Positions 1 to 12,900 of a DNA stretch of 64,000 nucleotides are shown piece by piece; position 1 is the first letter of the stretch; every line of letters begins with the position of its first letter. The translations under genes were made by a program, and so were the position numbers. The DNA is from Plazaster borealis (lineage: Eukaryota; Echinodermata; Asteroidea; Forcipulatida; Labidiasteridae). The notes beneath the pieces were generated by a model that worked only from the letters and a program-made list of their open reading frames with translations, did not search any database and was not told where the DNA came from. The stretch is from assembly GCA_021014325.1 (NCBI GenBank), contig CM037467.1, forward strand, positions 5,580,001 through 5,644,000, in the 5' to 3' direction.

Positions 1-771
1 CATTTTTCTGGAATTTTCATTTTTATACAGTTACAGGCCTTGAATTAACCCTGTGCTTTTGCTGTGGTGCCCTTTGCAAAAATCCAATACAAATTTACAT
101 TTTCCTCATAGAAGTGCCCCTTACCAGAGGAAAATTTCTGTACCCCTTCATGAGCGAAGTTCAAGGCCTGCAGTTACAACCATGATATCATGTTTTATCA
201 CATTTGTTCAGGTCAAAACTGCAGCATAAATTACAGTTAATCCAGCAATTTTCAGGCATGATATTCTTCCTACTTAAGTCTGATTTCCAATTTTGTGGCC
301 CTCAGAAAAATGAGCAATTTTTTTATTAAATAGCCTGAAAAAAGCCTAAACCATATGTACATGTATATATGCATGTCAGCCCTTGTACTCAATAAAATGT
401 TCCTATTTTTTCCAATTTCCAAATATAATGCCTGCAATTTTGGATGAGCTTTTTTTGTGTATGTTTGCTGAGTATCAATGATACCTACATTTTGAAATCT
501 CATCTAACTCATATGATTTGAATGGAGGGATGTAACATACCGGGCTTTCATGCAAAGATTGATGATAGTGTGCTACTGACCACAGCTGTTTAAATATAAT
601 AAGAATGTCATTGGCTTTCCATTGAGCAGAGTGTTCTTAAAAGACGCTCCAAAGTTTCATAATCAATCTGCAATTAGTCTTTGCCCCCTTTAATGTCCAA
701 TGTACCACTGCTGTAGAATTGTCTCGTTATGCATATACATTATAACGACCACACCCATTGTTTTTTGACAG
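1..771. other. Intron sequence, nothing recognised
   Basis: AT-rich sequence upstream of the first visible UBR3 exon. I see no exon-like segment, tRNA or clear repeat here; it is most likely intron of UBR3. Confidence 0.5.
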
Positions 772-957
772 GTGCTCCGGGTGGTCAAAGAAATTGCAAA
801 GTTGCCGACTGTGAGCATCCAGTCATGAAGCATCACTGCTACTGGCCAGTTATCAGTGATCTTACAAATATTCTGTCACATCGCTCTGTTGTCCACAAGT
901 TTTTCACTGACCCTGCTCTATTAAAAATGTGGACCAATGTGTTGTCAATGTTCATGT
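772..957 (+). CDS. UBR3: UBR3 exon 1 of window
   Basis: Acceptor TTTTTTGACAG, donor GTAAGT. The first two bases complete a codon begun upstream; the exon ends in phase 1. It encodes the [14 protein letters not shown] segment, which matches the helical region of UBR3 that follows the N-terminal UBR box part. Confidence 0.85.
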
Positions 958-3900
958 GTAAGTAAAAAACGTTTAACATTTTAAGGACAGATTTCAGTTA
1001 AGTTATTCTTGAGATCTCAGCCCAATTTAATGGATGAGCCAAGTTGGAAGTAGTACAGAGCTAAACTTGTGTTATCAACCCTCCTACTCTTTGTAACATT
1101 TTCAGCAAGTTGACCAAGCATTTGATTCCATTCCACTTTACAGGTCTTGTATGGTGGCACAATTGTTGCTTAGTACTAATATGTGTACATGTGTGTACTG
1201 TGTGAATGCACTCACCACATGATTGCAGACTAGTCTATCATTCAAAACCACAGTGGATGATATTGAATGGTTAAACTTTAGGATTAGGAGGGTTGACCGT
1301 GTACTGTGTAGATGCAATTCACCACATGTTATCATGTTACAGGCAGTCATAGTGTATATACATGTATCATTAAAAACCACAGTGGATGATATTGAACGGT
1401 CAGAAAGTAGGAGGGTTAAGTAAAGAATTGCTAGGAAGCAGTCACAATACAACTCTCAACTGACAGTTCAGTAGGTGCATATTTCTCATCAGCTCCCACT
1501 AAGACCTTATTCTTGTTGTTCATCAATAAGTCTCCCTCCAGCATCCTGCAGCATCATGGTTAAGATTTATCCTATAGACCATTTTGTGAACCCCCAGATT
1601 CAGAGAGATTTTTATTGTGCAACAGCAACCCCACCAAAGTTTCCATCATGCAAAGGTTCAAGTTGTGTTCAAGCCAGGTTCTTGGCCAGGCTGGTCACAA
1701 TGCTTGTGTCATTGAGCAAGATACTTTACCATAATTGCTTTGTGTAGGATGGGACTTAAAGCCGCAGGTCCTGTGTACTGAGATAAGTAGTGCATGTAAA
1801 GGAACCCAGGTCGCTTTACTTGAAGAGTAGGTGTTTCCCCAGGTTTCTAAGTTAACTTTTGAGGCATCCTTGGTTTCATGACCAGAAATTAATAATAATG
1901 TACTTTATTGGTTATGTTTTGTATTTCTTTAGGTATGAATTTGAATGAACGAGAGGTGCACAATCATGTTGAATTTGAACCCACTGCTTACTCCACTGCC
2001 TTCTCAGCTGAGATCGAGGCGTGTGCTGCCCCCATGTGGCAGCTGTATACACACTGCAAAGATGAAGTAAGAAACTGCCATGGATCACTGTCAGTGAGCT
2101 TCTGGGTAGTGAGCTTCACAAACTTGTCATTTAACACAAAAATTGTTTGCTAAGCAAAACAAAATGAAGGGAACCACTTACAGCCATAGGACAGAACATA
2201 TATTGCACCTGGTAACCTGTTTCTGCAAAGCATTATGGCAAACTGCTTAGCAAGCAGATTTATGAAATGGATCATTAAAAATCTACAGAATATCCCCAAA
2301 TGTGAACAAGTAGTCTCAGTATGCGATTGGCTAAAAGATTCTACAAACATTTTAAGATAATGTAATAGGTAGTTGAATTCAAAGGCTACATGAAACCATC
2401 GCAAACTGCACATTTACCAATCAAGCCTCGTAAAACATTCTGGCGCAAGAAAAAACATTTAAAACATAATAGTTCCACAAATAATCGGTTACAGAGATGA
2501 GACCTTACTTCATGACTGAAGTCACTCATACAGGTTGAATTCAATCAAAATGGCTTAAAATCTGGCTTCTAATAGTTTGAAAAATGATCAAATTTTTCAA
2601 GGCCATTTTTCCACTGGTGTGTAAACAGGCAGTTTATCAATAGGCAAATTAGGTCTCCAATGTTTATTAAGCATTGTGTGTAAGGCTGGAAATCCAAGTG
2701 TTCATTATGCGATGTGCGTAATGCGTAGTGCGCAATGCGTAACAATGTAAATACAGGCCAAGCAATGCATATAATTCCATCTATCTTGTATTGCGCTATC
2801 CAAGTATGTGCATTGTTAGGCGTAAATTTTAATTTTAAAGGATTACTCGTTACACACAAGGCATGACAGACACATGGATTTCCGGCCTTATGGTGTCTTG
2901 TACAAAGTGTTTTCAGGACTCTGATTATATATAGGGGAATCACAACCACATGGTACAAACTGACCTATCCTGTTTCCAATTATTCTGAATATAACTTCAG
3001 ACTATAGGAAAAGTCCATTGTATATTCTTCAATCTAACATTGTTTTAACAATTTATCTAACAAAAGTCCATTGTATATTCTTCAATCTAACATTGTTTTA
3101 ACAATTTATCTAACAAAAGTCCATTGTATATTCTTCAATCTAACATTGGTTTCAGCCAGCTTATTTAAATTGCCAGTCTCTTATATTTCAACCGACAAAG
3201 TATTACATCTACACCAAGGCTTAAAAGTCAGAATAAACCTTTGCATTTCCAAAAGAGTAAGTTAACATTTTTCACCTTGTAATCCAATCTAAGCCAACAT
3301 TTATACAGAAGTATCAATCTTGTTAGCTGTTGTGAGCCACTGTTGAAAAAACAGGTCCACTATCAACCGATATTATGAGATCAATATATATTTGTATGGA
3401 GATTTAAAAAAGTGCACCATTTACTTGTTGAAGGGATGATGATTGACAAATCTTATCTCAGCCAGTGGAGACTGTGCTCCAGGGACAGCTAAAAGCATGT
3501 TATCATTTAGATTGGAAATGATTTCCTGTAGGTTTTGGGGGGTAATATGATCAAAAAATGTGGTGCAGCAATTTTGGCAAGTTAAACTTTGATAATGAAA
3601 TATTGAGAATGTAGATATGAATAGGCATGTCTTGCTGAATGTGTGTGACCAAACTAACTGACATCTAATGAGTATCTTCTTGTTCTCTGTTTTTCTATTT
3701 GATATTTTATAGAGTACAGCACACTACACTCAGGCACTTCTTAATGCGTGTGTGGAGACTACTAATGACTGGCTACAAAAGGCCAACATCCATGAGTCTC
3801 TTGACCCATACCAAGTGTCTTTTCATATACCGCTTCTTCGCTACTATGCTCTCATGCTTAGCCAGGTAAACTTGACTCCTATCTTATATTTGAATCTAAA

Positions 3901-6900
3901 AAACCTTTACCATAGTGTTACTGTCTTTGCCATATTTTCTGTATACACGAGGACGGTGATGTGTATTTAATCACGTCATGTCAGCTGATGTGTTTGCATG
4001 CCAAAGTTTACCAAACTGGCTTACAGCAGACATGTTTAACGCCAAGAACAACTTTGGAGTGCCCTCTATTTTTTAAGGTCAGCTGACCGGCTGACATGTA
4101 TATTCACCCTGACATTATGTTGTGTAGCATGCACAGGCATGCACCTACTCTGCTCGAAATTATCTCCGTTATCCCTGATTCCAGAACTTTGTTCTTTTGT
4201 TTACAAATGGACAAGCTTCCACCATTGTTTATCATTGTATTCGTCTCAATGGGAGGTAAGTCTGAGCATTCCGAGATTCCAGCATACCATGGCAGATTAT
4301 TGGCTGGAATTTTTTCTCAAAAGAGAATAACAAATCCCGGTACTAGCTTATTATGAGAACCTTTGTTGTCTTCCTTTTGTCAAGTCAGGATTTCATTGTG
4401 ACAACAATATTTTCAAAGGAAAATGATTACTCCGATCAATACTCTCTTGAGTCAAGAAGTGATGCAATGTTAGTAATCATGGAAAAGCAGCTACTGCTGC
4501 TTATCAAGCAGCTTTGGCTATGGCTATGGCTATTGGCTACAGGGATAACATTGAAGTATAGGCCTTTTCAGTGATCTGGCCATAGTCACAGCCGAAGCTA
4601 ATTCAGACATGGCCTTTATACTCCTTGTAATGAGATAATGTTCAGTATTGTTGAACCAGGAAAAAATGCTGCTTTGAAGATATTTTACCAAGCATTCATA
4701 AATACTTGGGACAGTTTATCACTTCTGATTGGTCGACAGGAGATCACATGGTTAAACATGTGATATAAACACAGTAAGGAAAAAGAGGAAGCTATCCGAT
4801 GAACAAATTTCATGGCCCAATTTTAGTTGATAGGACTCTTATCGGCTTGTGCTAGTTTGAAACTTGTGTGCGATAATTTGAAACTTAAGCGTGCAAGTGT
4901 CAAACTTGCATGAGGAGCTACTTAATGTTCAACATGGATAGTAATTCAATCCAGAGTTGAGGCGAGCTGAGGCTAAACTGTCAGATTTGTCCTCAATTGT
5001 TAAATGTTTTTGGATGGTTTTTGGAACCTTGTAGGGTCGTGGTCATGCAATAAAGGACCGAGCCGAACGGCCGTTTAATACCTAGTCGCTACTCTTTTAT
5101 TCGCTTATTATTAGTTTATATTGACAACCATTTTCAGCTAGACAAGTAATGTAGTCAAGTTTTATATAAAAAAATGTCATACTTGTAAACCATTCATCAC
5201 TTTTAACCTATGTGCTGTCAATCTTTTGTAATCTTTGTATGATCTGAAATTCTACATTTCTTTTTATCAGGCTCTGACAAAGCAAGGTGTCAAAGTGACT
5301 CCAACGAAAGAATTCCTGAAAAATCTGATAGTTTTTCCTCTTCAGATTCAGGTTTGTAGATAATATGAATACATTGAGTGATAGTTAAAGCAAGTAGGGG
5401 CAAGTTTGATGTTGGTTAGCAAGAGTTGGATGATCTTAACAAAATTATGTTATGTCTCAATGATCAGTAGTTCATGTTGACTATGGGCATGATTGTATTG
5501 ATTGTAGATATACACATGGTGTTACCGCAAGCCAAATATACATCGATACCTCACCATGCAATGCCTCAAATCCTATACATGATAGTTACTTGATAGTTAC
5601 ATGGTAGTTACATTATAGTTACATGATATTTGTGAACATGACAACTATAGCTGATAATGTGTTGAATATGTGATCTGCTTTAGGCCATGGTGAGTGAAAT
5701 TTTCTGTTGGAGGTGGGTGCGTAATGGTTTACAGATTAAACGACAAGCTATGACGTACATGCAGTGTCATTTCTGTGCCTCCATGATCGATCTAGACCTG
5801 TTCTTACTCCAGGTAAGTAAATTATTATTGTTATGGAAGAGAAACTTCTAGAATAATCAACCTTGAAATTTATCCTTGTGCTATTCCATGTTTGCCTTGT
5901 TATTGTTACGTATCAGCGCCATGAAAACTTTAATCAGAATCCATCATTAAGCAGACGAATGCTATACCGTTTTGAGTTTGATGAACACCACAGTATTTAA
6001 ACTAGCTCTGCTTGGAATACTTCTATCTTTAGAATCAATACCTTCTATATTCATACAAATGTTGTTTTTTAAATCTATAAAAAAACCTAAATCTATTTTA
6101 AATTTATTAATTCATTAAAAAAAAACTTTTTAAGGCTGCTTGATTTTGTTGAATTTAGAACAACTTGAATAACCGTGCAAGCAAAATACTAAAAACAGAG
6201 TTGACCTTTGAAAGTTGTGGTGCTTCCAATTGATGTACTTATTTTGATGTTGTTGTAATGGGTAGTGGAGCACCATCTTGATCCAGTTTCATACGAATAT
6301 ACAAATCAAATGAAGTGTGGAATGATAAGATGTTGGTGATGATGTATGCAATGTATTTTGTATTGTGTTAGGTTGGTGCTGAGTACCTTGATCCGGACTT
6401 CTTTGTTACCAAGGTTTTGTCATGGTGAGTAAAATTGCTTAATACACAACCACTAAGACCCCTCTACCCTCCCCTCACAAATCAAAATACAATCATAGGT
6501 TTGCATTGATTTAAATGTATGTACTACTTAAAGGTCGTGTCACACGAGACAATTTCCAGCCAAGCTGTTTCTGGTAATCCCCAGGAAGAAGATTTACTCC
6601 TCTACAATGTTGGATAATTTTCTTATGGGTAGAAAAACACTCTTACAAAAATGCACATGTTGCTATTAAAGAGTTTAAGTTGCATGCAATGCAGTTGATT
6701 GCCTCAAAGTTGTTCTTTATAGCTATGTAAACTATGATTTGCATGAGTCAAGGTGTATTATATGTATCAGAGTTTAATATCATGTATGGTTTGGATGCTG
6801 ATGGATGGGAGAAGGGAGAAAGATCTAACTAAAATGTTTAGGCGTTTAGGGTTTATTTCATAACATCACTGCATAAATAAATCAATTCAATTTGTTTATT

Positions 6901-9900
6901 AAAACATGTATCGCAGTTAAAAAACTGAATTGCACATGCAAACAACAAAAATGTTAAAAATACATCAAATAGAAATTAACAATAGGATATACATTGTAAA
7001 AAATACATTGGAAAAAACCCAGAAGGCACAAGATACACACACATAGTTTTATTAAAAGGAATTTAAAAGACTGACGATTTGTGGGATTGCACTTTGCTTG
7101 TAACAAACAGTTCGACATTTGGATGGGTCATGTTTGTTTATGTGTCTCATTTGTATAAGGGAATCAAAGAGTGGCGACGAGGTCTTAAACTGCTATTTAA
7201 AACCAGCTGGGTCGTGGCTGTGCGATAAAGGACCGAGCCAAAGGCGAGGTTCAGGACCCTGCAAGCTTTTTAACGGTCGTTGAAGACCAAGTCAATACTT
7301 TTTTATTCCCATTCATAAATACCCTTTTTGTTAAAAGTGTAAAGATAAAGGAAAAACTGTCATTGATCATGTCTTTTTGAAAAGAAAAAAAAAATTCCTG
7401 TCCACAGGCCCTTTCACCTAAGGTCGAATTGCACGTGTTTTTGTTGTGCGTACACGTGCATTGTAATAAGTTTTATGTTGAGTACCGTATGTACTGATTG
7501 CATTACATGTTATAAGCACCTACTTAAACGTGCGCACCAACATGCTATGAACGCCGAATGTGCTTCAGCCAACCGGTCTTAAACAGCAGTCCAGCTATGT
7601 CTTTATCAGCTGATTAGACATAGTCTTGTGACCTTCTTTCAACTGTCTGGGGGTATTTATGAATGTTACACCAACAAAAAGGATTCTTGAACGACATATT
7701 TGAAACTCATACTGCACTCAAACTTTTCTGGATGTAAACACAGACCCAATGGTGGTGAGATACAGCATTTTTATGCAGAGCCTCTGTGTGTGTGTTACAA
7801 TGAGATAACAAAATTGATTTTGGGGTGAACGAGGAAAGATTGACTTGAATGGGATTTGAATCTGTGACCTCCGAGTTTACGTGCTGGTGCTCTACCAACT
7901 GACTGGCACCGCCCAAACAAAGATATTGACTAAATAGTGAGTCCGCCAACATTAGGCTAGTATAAGCTCAGTTGATAGAGCACCAGCATGTAAACCTGAA
8001 GGTCGCAGGTTCAAATCCTGTTCTGGTCACTTTTTCTTTGTTCACACTAAAATTGATTTATGTTTACCCAATCAGTTTCCCTTGCGGTTTATTTCTTGAT
8101 ATAACAATATTGAATTACATTGGACAATTTATAATCACATCTTTGTTTCTTGATTTAAAGCTAATCGTAGAGAAAAAGTTTTTTTATAATCCACAGTTTG
8201 ATTGATTATAATTGAAGTAATTTATTCCCTCTCTGTAAAGTTTCAAGGTTTTAGAGACATTAACATTCAATCAGTCACATAGAAACAGCCAACTGTACCC
8301 TGATAATGAACCTGCCATGTTAGAGGGTGCACTCTACCTCTTGACAACTCTACTCAGCACCAGAACTCATATGGGTAGGTGATAAATAACAACCTTTGAT
8401 TAGAAGTGCATTATGTTTGGAAAACTTTTGACTTTTAAATTATTGTCAGGTCTTTTTTTGCTTTCTTTGTCTTCCCCACAGATGTTCTGTATTGACCCAA
8501 TTCACCTGACATTAGCACAAGATAAATCTTATATAATTTGTGTTTTACCCATAAACCGATGTGTATTAAACACTGTATACTCAGTACTTTCCCAAGTTCT
8601 CTGAAAAAGTCTACAGGAAAATCACTCGGATGGGATTAAAACCCACGACCTTTGCATTGCTAGAGCAGATGTCTTACCACTAGACAACTGAGCTAGCCCG
8701 GTGGCTAGAGGCAGTTTGAATCATATGTTTTAGCAGCGGGTACCGTAATGATTTAACAGATGTTAATTTGTGGGGGGTTTTCACGGAACTCAGGAAAGTA
8801 CTGAGTATACAGTGCTTAAAACACATCGGTGTGAGGGTAAAAAACAAATTATATTCTTATCCTCGATGCAAGAAAACCAAATTATATTCTTTATCCTCAA
8901 TGCAAATTAACATCTATAAGATGGATCTTGTACCATTTTGGGAGTCAGATTCTCTGTGTGTTACTGTGCAGTGCTTATTTTAGGCAACGGGCACGCAGTT
9001 AGACAGGCATTATATTTTTACATGCAGTTACCATGAGTGGCATGGCTAGTGCGTAAAAGTGCTCGCCTCTCACCACTGTGGGACTGGTTTGATTTCCAGC
9101 TTCGGCCATTATGTGCGTTGGTTTTTCTCCAGGCTCTCCGGTTTTCCTCCCTGCGGAAAAATCAAACTCTTTCGATCTCTGTGCTTTAGGCCTTTACATG
9201 CCTGCAGCTCAACCACGTTGTAGCCATGTCCTTTGCAATTCATCTTTTCAGCTTTGAGTAAGGATGATTAGCCTCCCGAATTATTGTTATTATGGGCAGA
9301 CAGTGGCCACAAGTGATGTCAGTGCAAGGGTCAATATACATTTTTTCTATGTGAACAAATTATTAATTTTTCTAATAAAAATTGAATGCAGCACAACACT
9401 GCTAAGGCCACATAAAAATTTTAAAAATGTTGATCGTCATTTTTTGATGGGAAGTGGGGAAGGGAGGGCGTTTTTTTTTTTTTGACATGGCAAAATATGA
9501 AATAAAGAATAAAGATATCATCATAATCACTATAAAACAAAGGGTTTGTGTGATTTTGATGTTTTTAATTGTTTTGTTAAACCCTTTCAAATCCTAGATG
9601 ACATTTTCTGTAAACATTTTCAAAAAACTAAAATGCAGCCTAAGTAAATATTTGAAGAATTTTTCTTGTTTTGCCAACATGAATAACCTTTCTTCAATCA
9701 TCTATTTCCAACCTATGGATTTTGAAAAAATATCAGCTGAAAAACCTGGGAGCCAAATTTGACATTAAAAATACCGTTTTTTTATGATTTAAAAAAAAGA
9801 GGGAAAAAAAAGGGGGTCGGGGGGCTTTGTAGTGTCGGGCGGGGACGATCAACAATTTTTTTTTTTATGTGGCCTAATTATAAGATTTGAACTGGTCTCT

Positions 9901-12900
9901 TGCCACTGGGAGAGCTCAGTAGTCTTATGATGGAAAGTCTGGGGTTCATATCCTACCCAAGGCACCTGTAGATATGGTTTCCTGCAGGACTTGGAACATA
10001 ACAATTAAAAATTAACAGAACAATTAAAATTTATAAGGCGCTATTCCATCAAGATCATAGCGCACCACACCGAGTAGGGCAAATCAAGTCAGTTTGTTGT
10101 TGTTTACTAGTTGTTTGTATTTGTTCTTTCTCTGTGTTTACAGGTGCATCAGAAGAGGAGCTTTTACGTCAAGAAATGGTTGCTTTGTTGTGTATACAGG
10201 ACAGACCGCACAGCCAACTCGCTGATCAAATATCCTTACAATTAAATTAGTCACATCAGAGTTTAAAGGTATCGTACACGTTTGGTAATGACTCAAAACA
10301 AATATTAGCATAAAAACTTACTTGGTAACAAGCAACGGAGAGCTGTTGATAGTATAAAACATAGACTCCCTCTGAAGTAACGTAGTTTTTGAGAAAGAGG
10401 TAATTTCTCACTAAAATAATAAAAACTTCTTGCAAGAAGTTTTTATTCCTATCTGAAAGCACACAAATTTGTGCAACAAGGGTGTTTTTTCTTTCATCAT
10501 TTTCTTGCAACTTCGAAGACCAATTGAGCCCAAATTTCCACAGGCTTGTTATTTTATGCATATGTTGGGATACATGTACACTAAGTGGGAACACTGGTCT
10601 TTGACAATTTCCAAACGTGTTCAGTGATTTACTCCATCGAGTACATGGATTTCTGCACAAAACAACAATACTGAGTTTTGTAACATGTTCTTTAAGGCGC
10701 GTGGACAACATTGGTAATTGTCAAAGACCAGTATCTGCACTTTGTGTGACCCAAAAGACTCACAAAATAACAAACCTGTGAAAGTTTAAGCTCAGTCGGT
10801 CATTAGGGTCACAAGAAAATTGTGAAAATAAACTTGTGGTTTATTTCTTGAAAAAAAATGTACATGTTTTTCAACAGTGAGTTTTGGACTTGCGAGTTCA
10901 AAACTAATTGTTTTGCTCATTTCTCAAAAAGTATAGCAGCTGAAGCAACAATATTTCAAGGGAAGTATCCACCATGACCATCTTTATATCGTGTAAGTTA
11001 TGCTCAAAACTGTGAGCATTTTTATTTTCACTCAAAGCAATTTTGTGCACACCCTTTCAGTGAAAACAAAGTTTTGGTTTAGAAACAGTTGAGCATATGT
11101 ATATGGTATCACCAATGAAACATTCAGGAAGTTGAACATTCACTCAAGACGAAATGTCACCCTAGTGATGTGTATCAATGTCTACACACATTCCATTGCC
11201 TTGGATTAGTTTTCTTACGCTTAAGAAACAATTTTAAAAAAATGTTTTTCTTCTTTGTTTGTATAATTCTTAACTGCAAGGTTTACATCCCAGAGAAGAC
11301 TGGATTATTCAATTCCAATGAGCACTTTGAGTCAATCTTAGCTGAGGTAAGGGATTCATTGTTATTAACAAACCTTGGATTGGAAACCAGAAACTACAGG
11401 ACTCTGTAAGATGGAATCAGAGAGTGTCATATACAGAGGAAGGAAAACAACATGAGTTGACACTATCAGGATCAAACTTGATTTGTCTCTTTACATTGTA
11501 CTACATTATCCTTTAATAGGAAATCACCATTATGGTGATATTCCTGCCTAAACTGTCCCAACTATAGTTCGAATTGGCCCAACTATAGTTTGAATTGGCC
11601 CAACTATAGTTCGAATTGGCCCAACTATAGTTTGGATCGGCCATACTATTGTTAGTCTGGGCCCAACTATAGTTGGGCTGATTTTCTAGTTTGGGGGCAA
11701 CATCGATAACCTTATAATGATAGCACACATGGTTCATAAATCAAGTAAATATTAACTAGTAACTTTTCCATCTGTTACCAAAAAATGATGTATCCCTTTA
11801 TAATTTTCACTATCAGAAATTATACTGTTGCAGTTTGGGTTGCAAAATAGTACAACTTTTTTTTCTTCAAAAACCCCAAAAACATTTGAGTCTGCAAAAG
11901 TTGTTGCTTATAAAAGGTAAATTGTAACGATATTTCAATCAAAACCTATTTCTCAACACAGCAAGTATAATTTGTAATAGACAAAAGTTTTCACCTATTG
12001 TTGTCTATTTTGGAGTCAAAGTTCACTTGATCTTAAAAAACTTAAAGTATTTCAAAATACTATATTTCCTCTGCATAATTCTGATATGTGATTATGAAGA
12101 GCTTGACCCATATTCCCCTCGACTCTCAATTTGTGAATTTTATTTTTTTATCATAATGTTTATTGTGGTCAAAGGTTGCAGATTATCATGATCCGATGTC
12201 TGAGACAGGAAGTGGTGGTCTCCAACAAGGACGATATTCACCCAAACCTCACATTTGGGAAACAGAATTTGACCCAATTCATGTCATGCTGAGAGTTATG
12301 CAGAAGAAAGATTTTCAAACTGCCATGGATCGGTATAGTTCTCAGTAAGTCATTTTATTTAACCAATATTCGCCTGACTAGTCAAAGTACAAAAACACTG
12401 TTCCTGCCTAAGCCCATGTAGTGCTTATGGCTGCATTAATACAATAAGTGTTCATTATTTACTGCCTTGCAATGAAACATATCCCAACAAACTTTATACT
12501 GTTGGAAAGAGCAGATATGGGATAATATTGAAACAAAAGGTGCAAAAGTTACTCTTTAGAGGTAGGGTCATAGTCTGGTTTTTGTTAACGTAATGCTGGT
12601 TTATAGGCAAATTTATAAAGAAAGGGACAATAAAAGTCACATGTGAAAGTTTCAGCTGAATACAGCATCTACTTGCTGAAAAAAACAGCAAAAACTGTCA
12701 CAGTATTTTCACAAGAACATTCAATCCATCCACCTTTAGCGAGGGGACAGCGGGTACCAACTGCATCTCTGGCCACAGCATTCACGAATGGACGCCAACC
12801 CTCAGAAATCTGAGAAATGCATGAACGTTTCTCAGGTTCAAATGTTTTTTAGGTGAACAATTATCCAAAGCATATTAATTCAAGGGAAACCTTTCTTAAA

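Noticed and set aside
7962..8035. tRNA gene
   Set aside because: A and B boxes are present but the acceptor and anticodon stems do not pair, and related copies have a common non-tRNA tail; it is a SINE. The same applies to 21295, 24008 and 8625.
10256..10711. Minus-strand 151-codon frame and its near copy at 44157-44426
   Set aside because: Both are translations of the TTAA fold-back repeat, not of a conserved protein.
11513..11737. Minus-strand NYSWANS repeat protein
   Set aside because: Product of a 21-bp minisatellite in a UBR3 intron.
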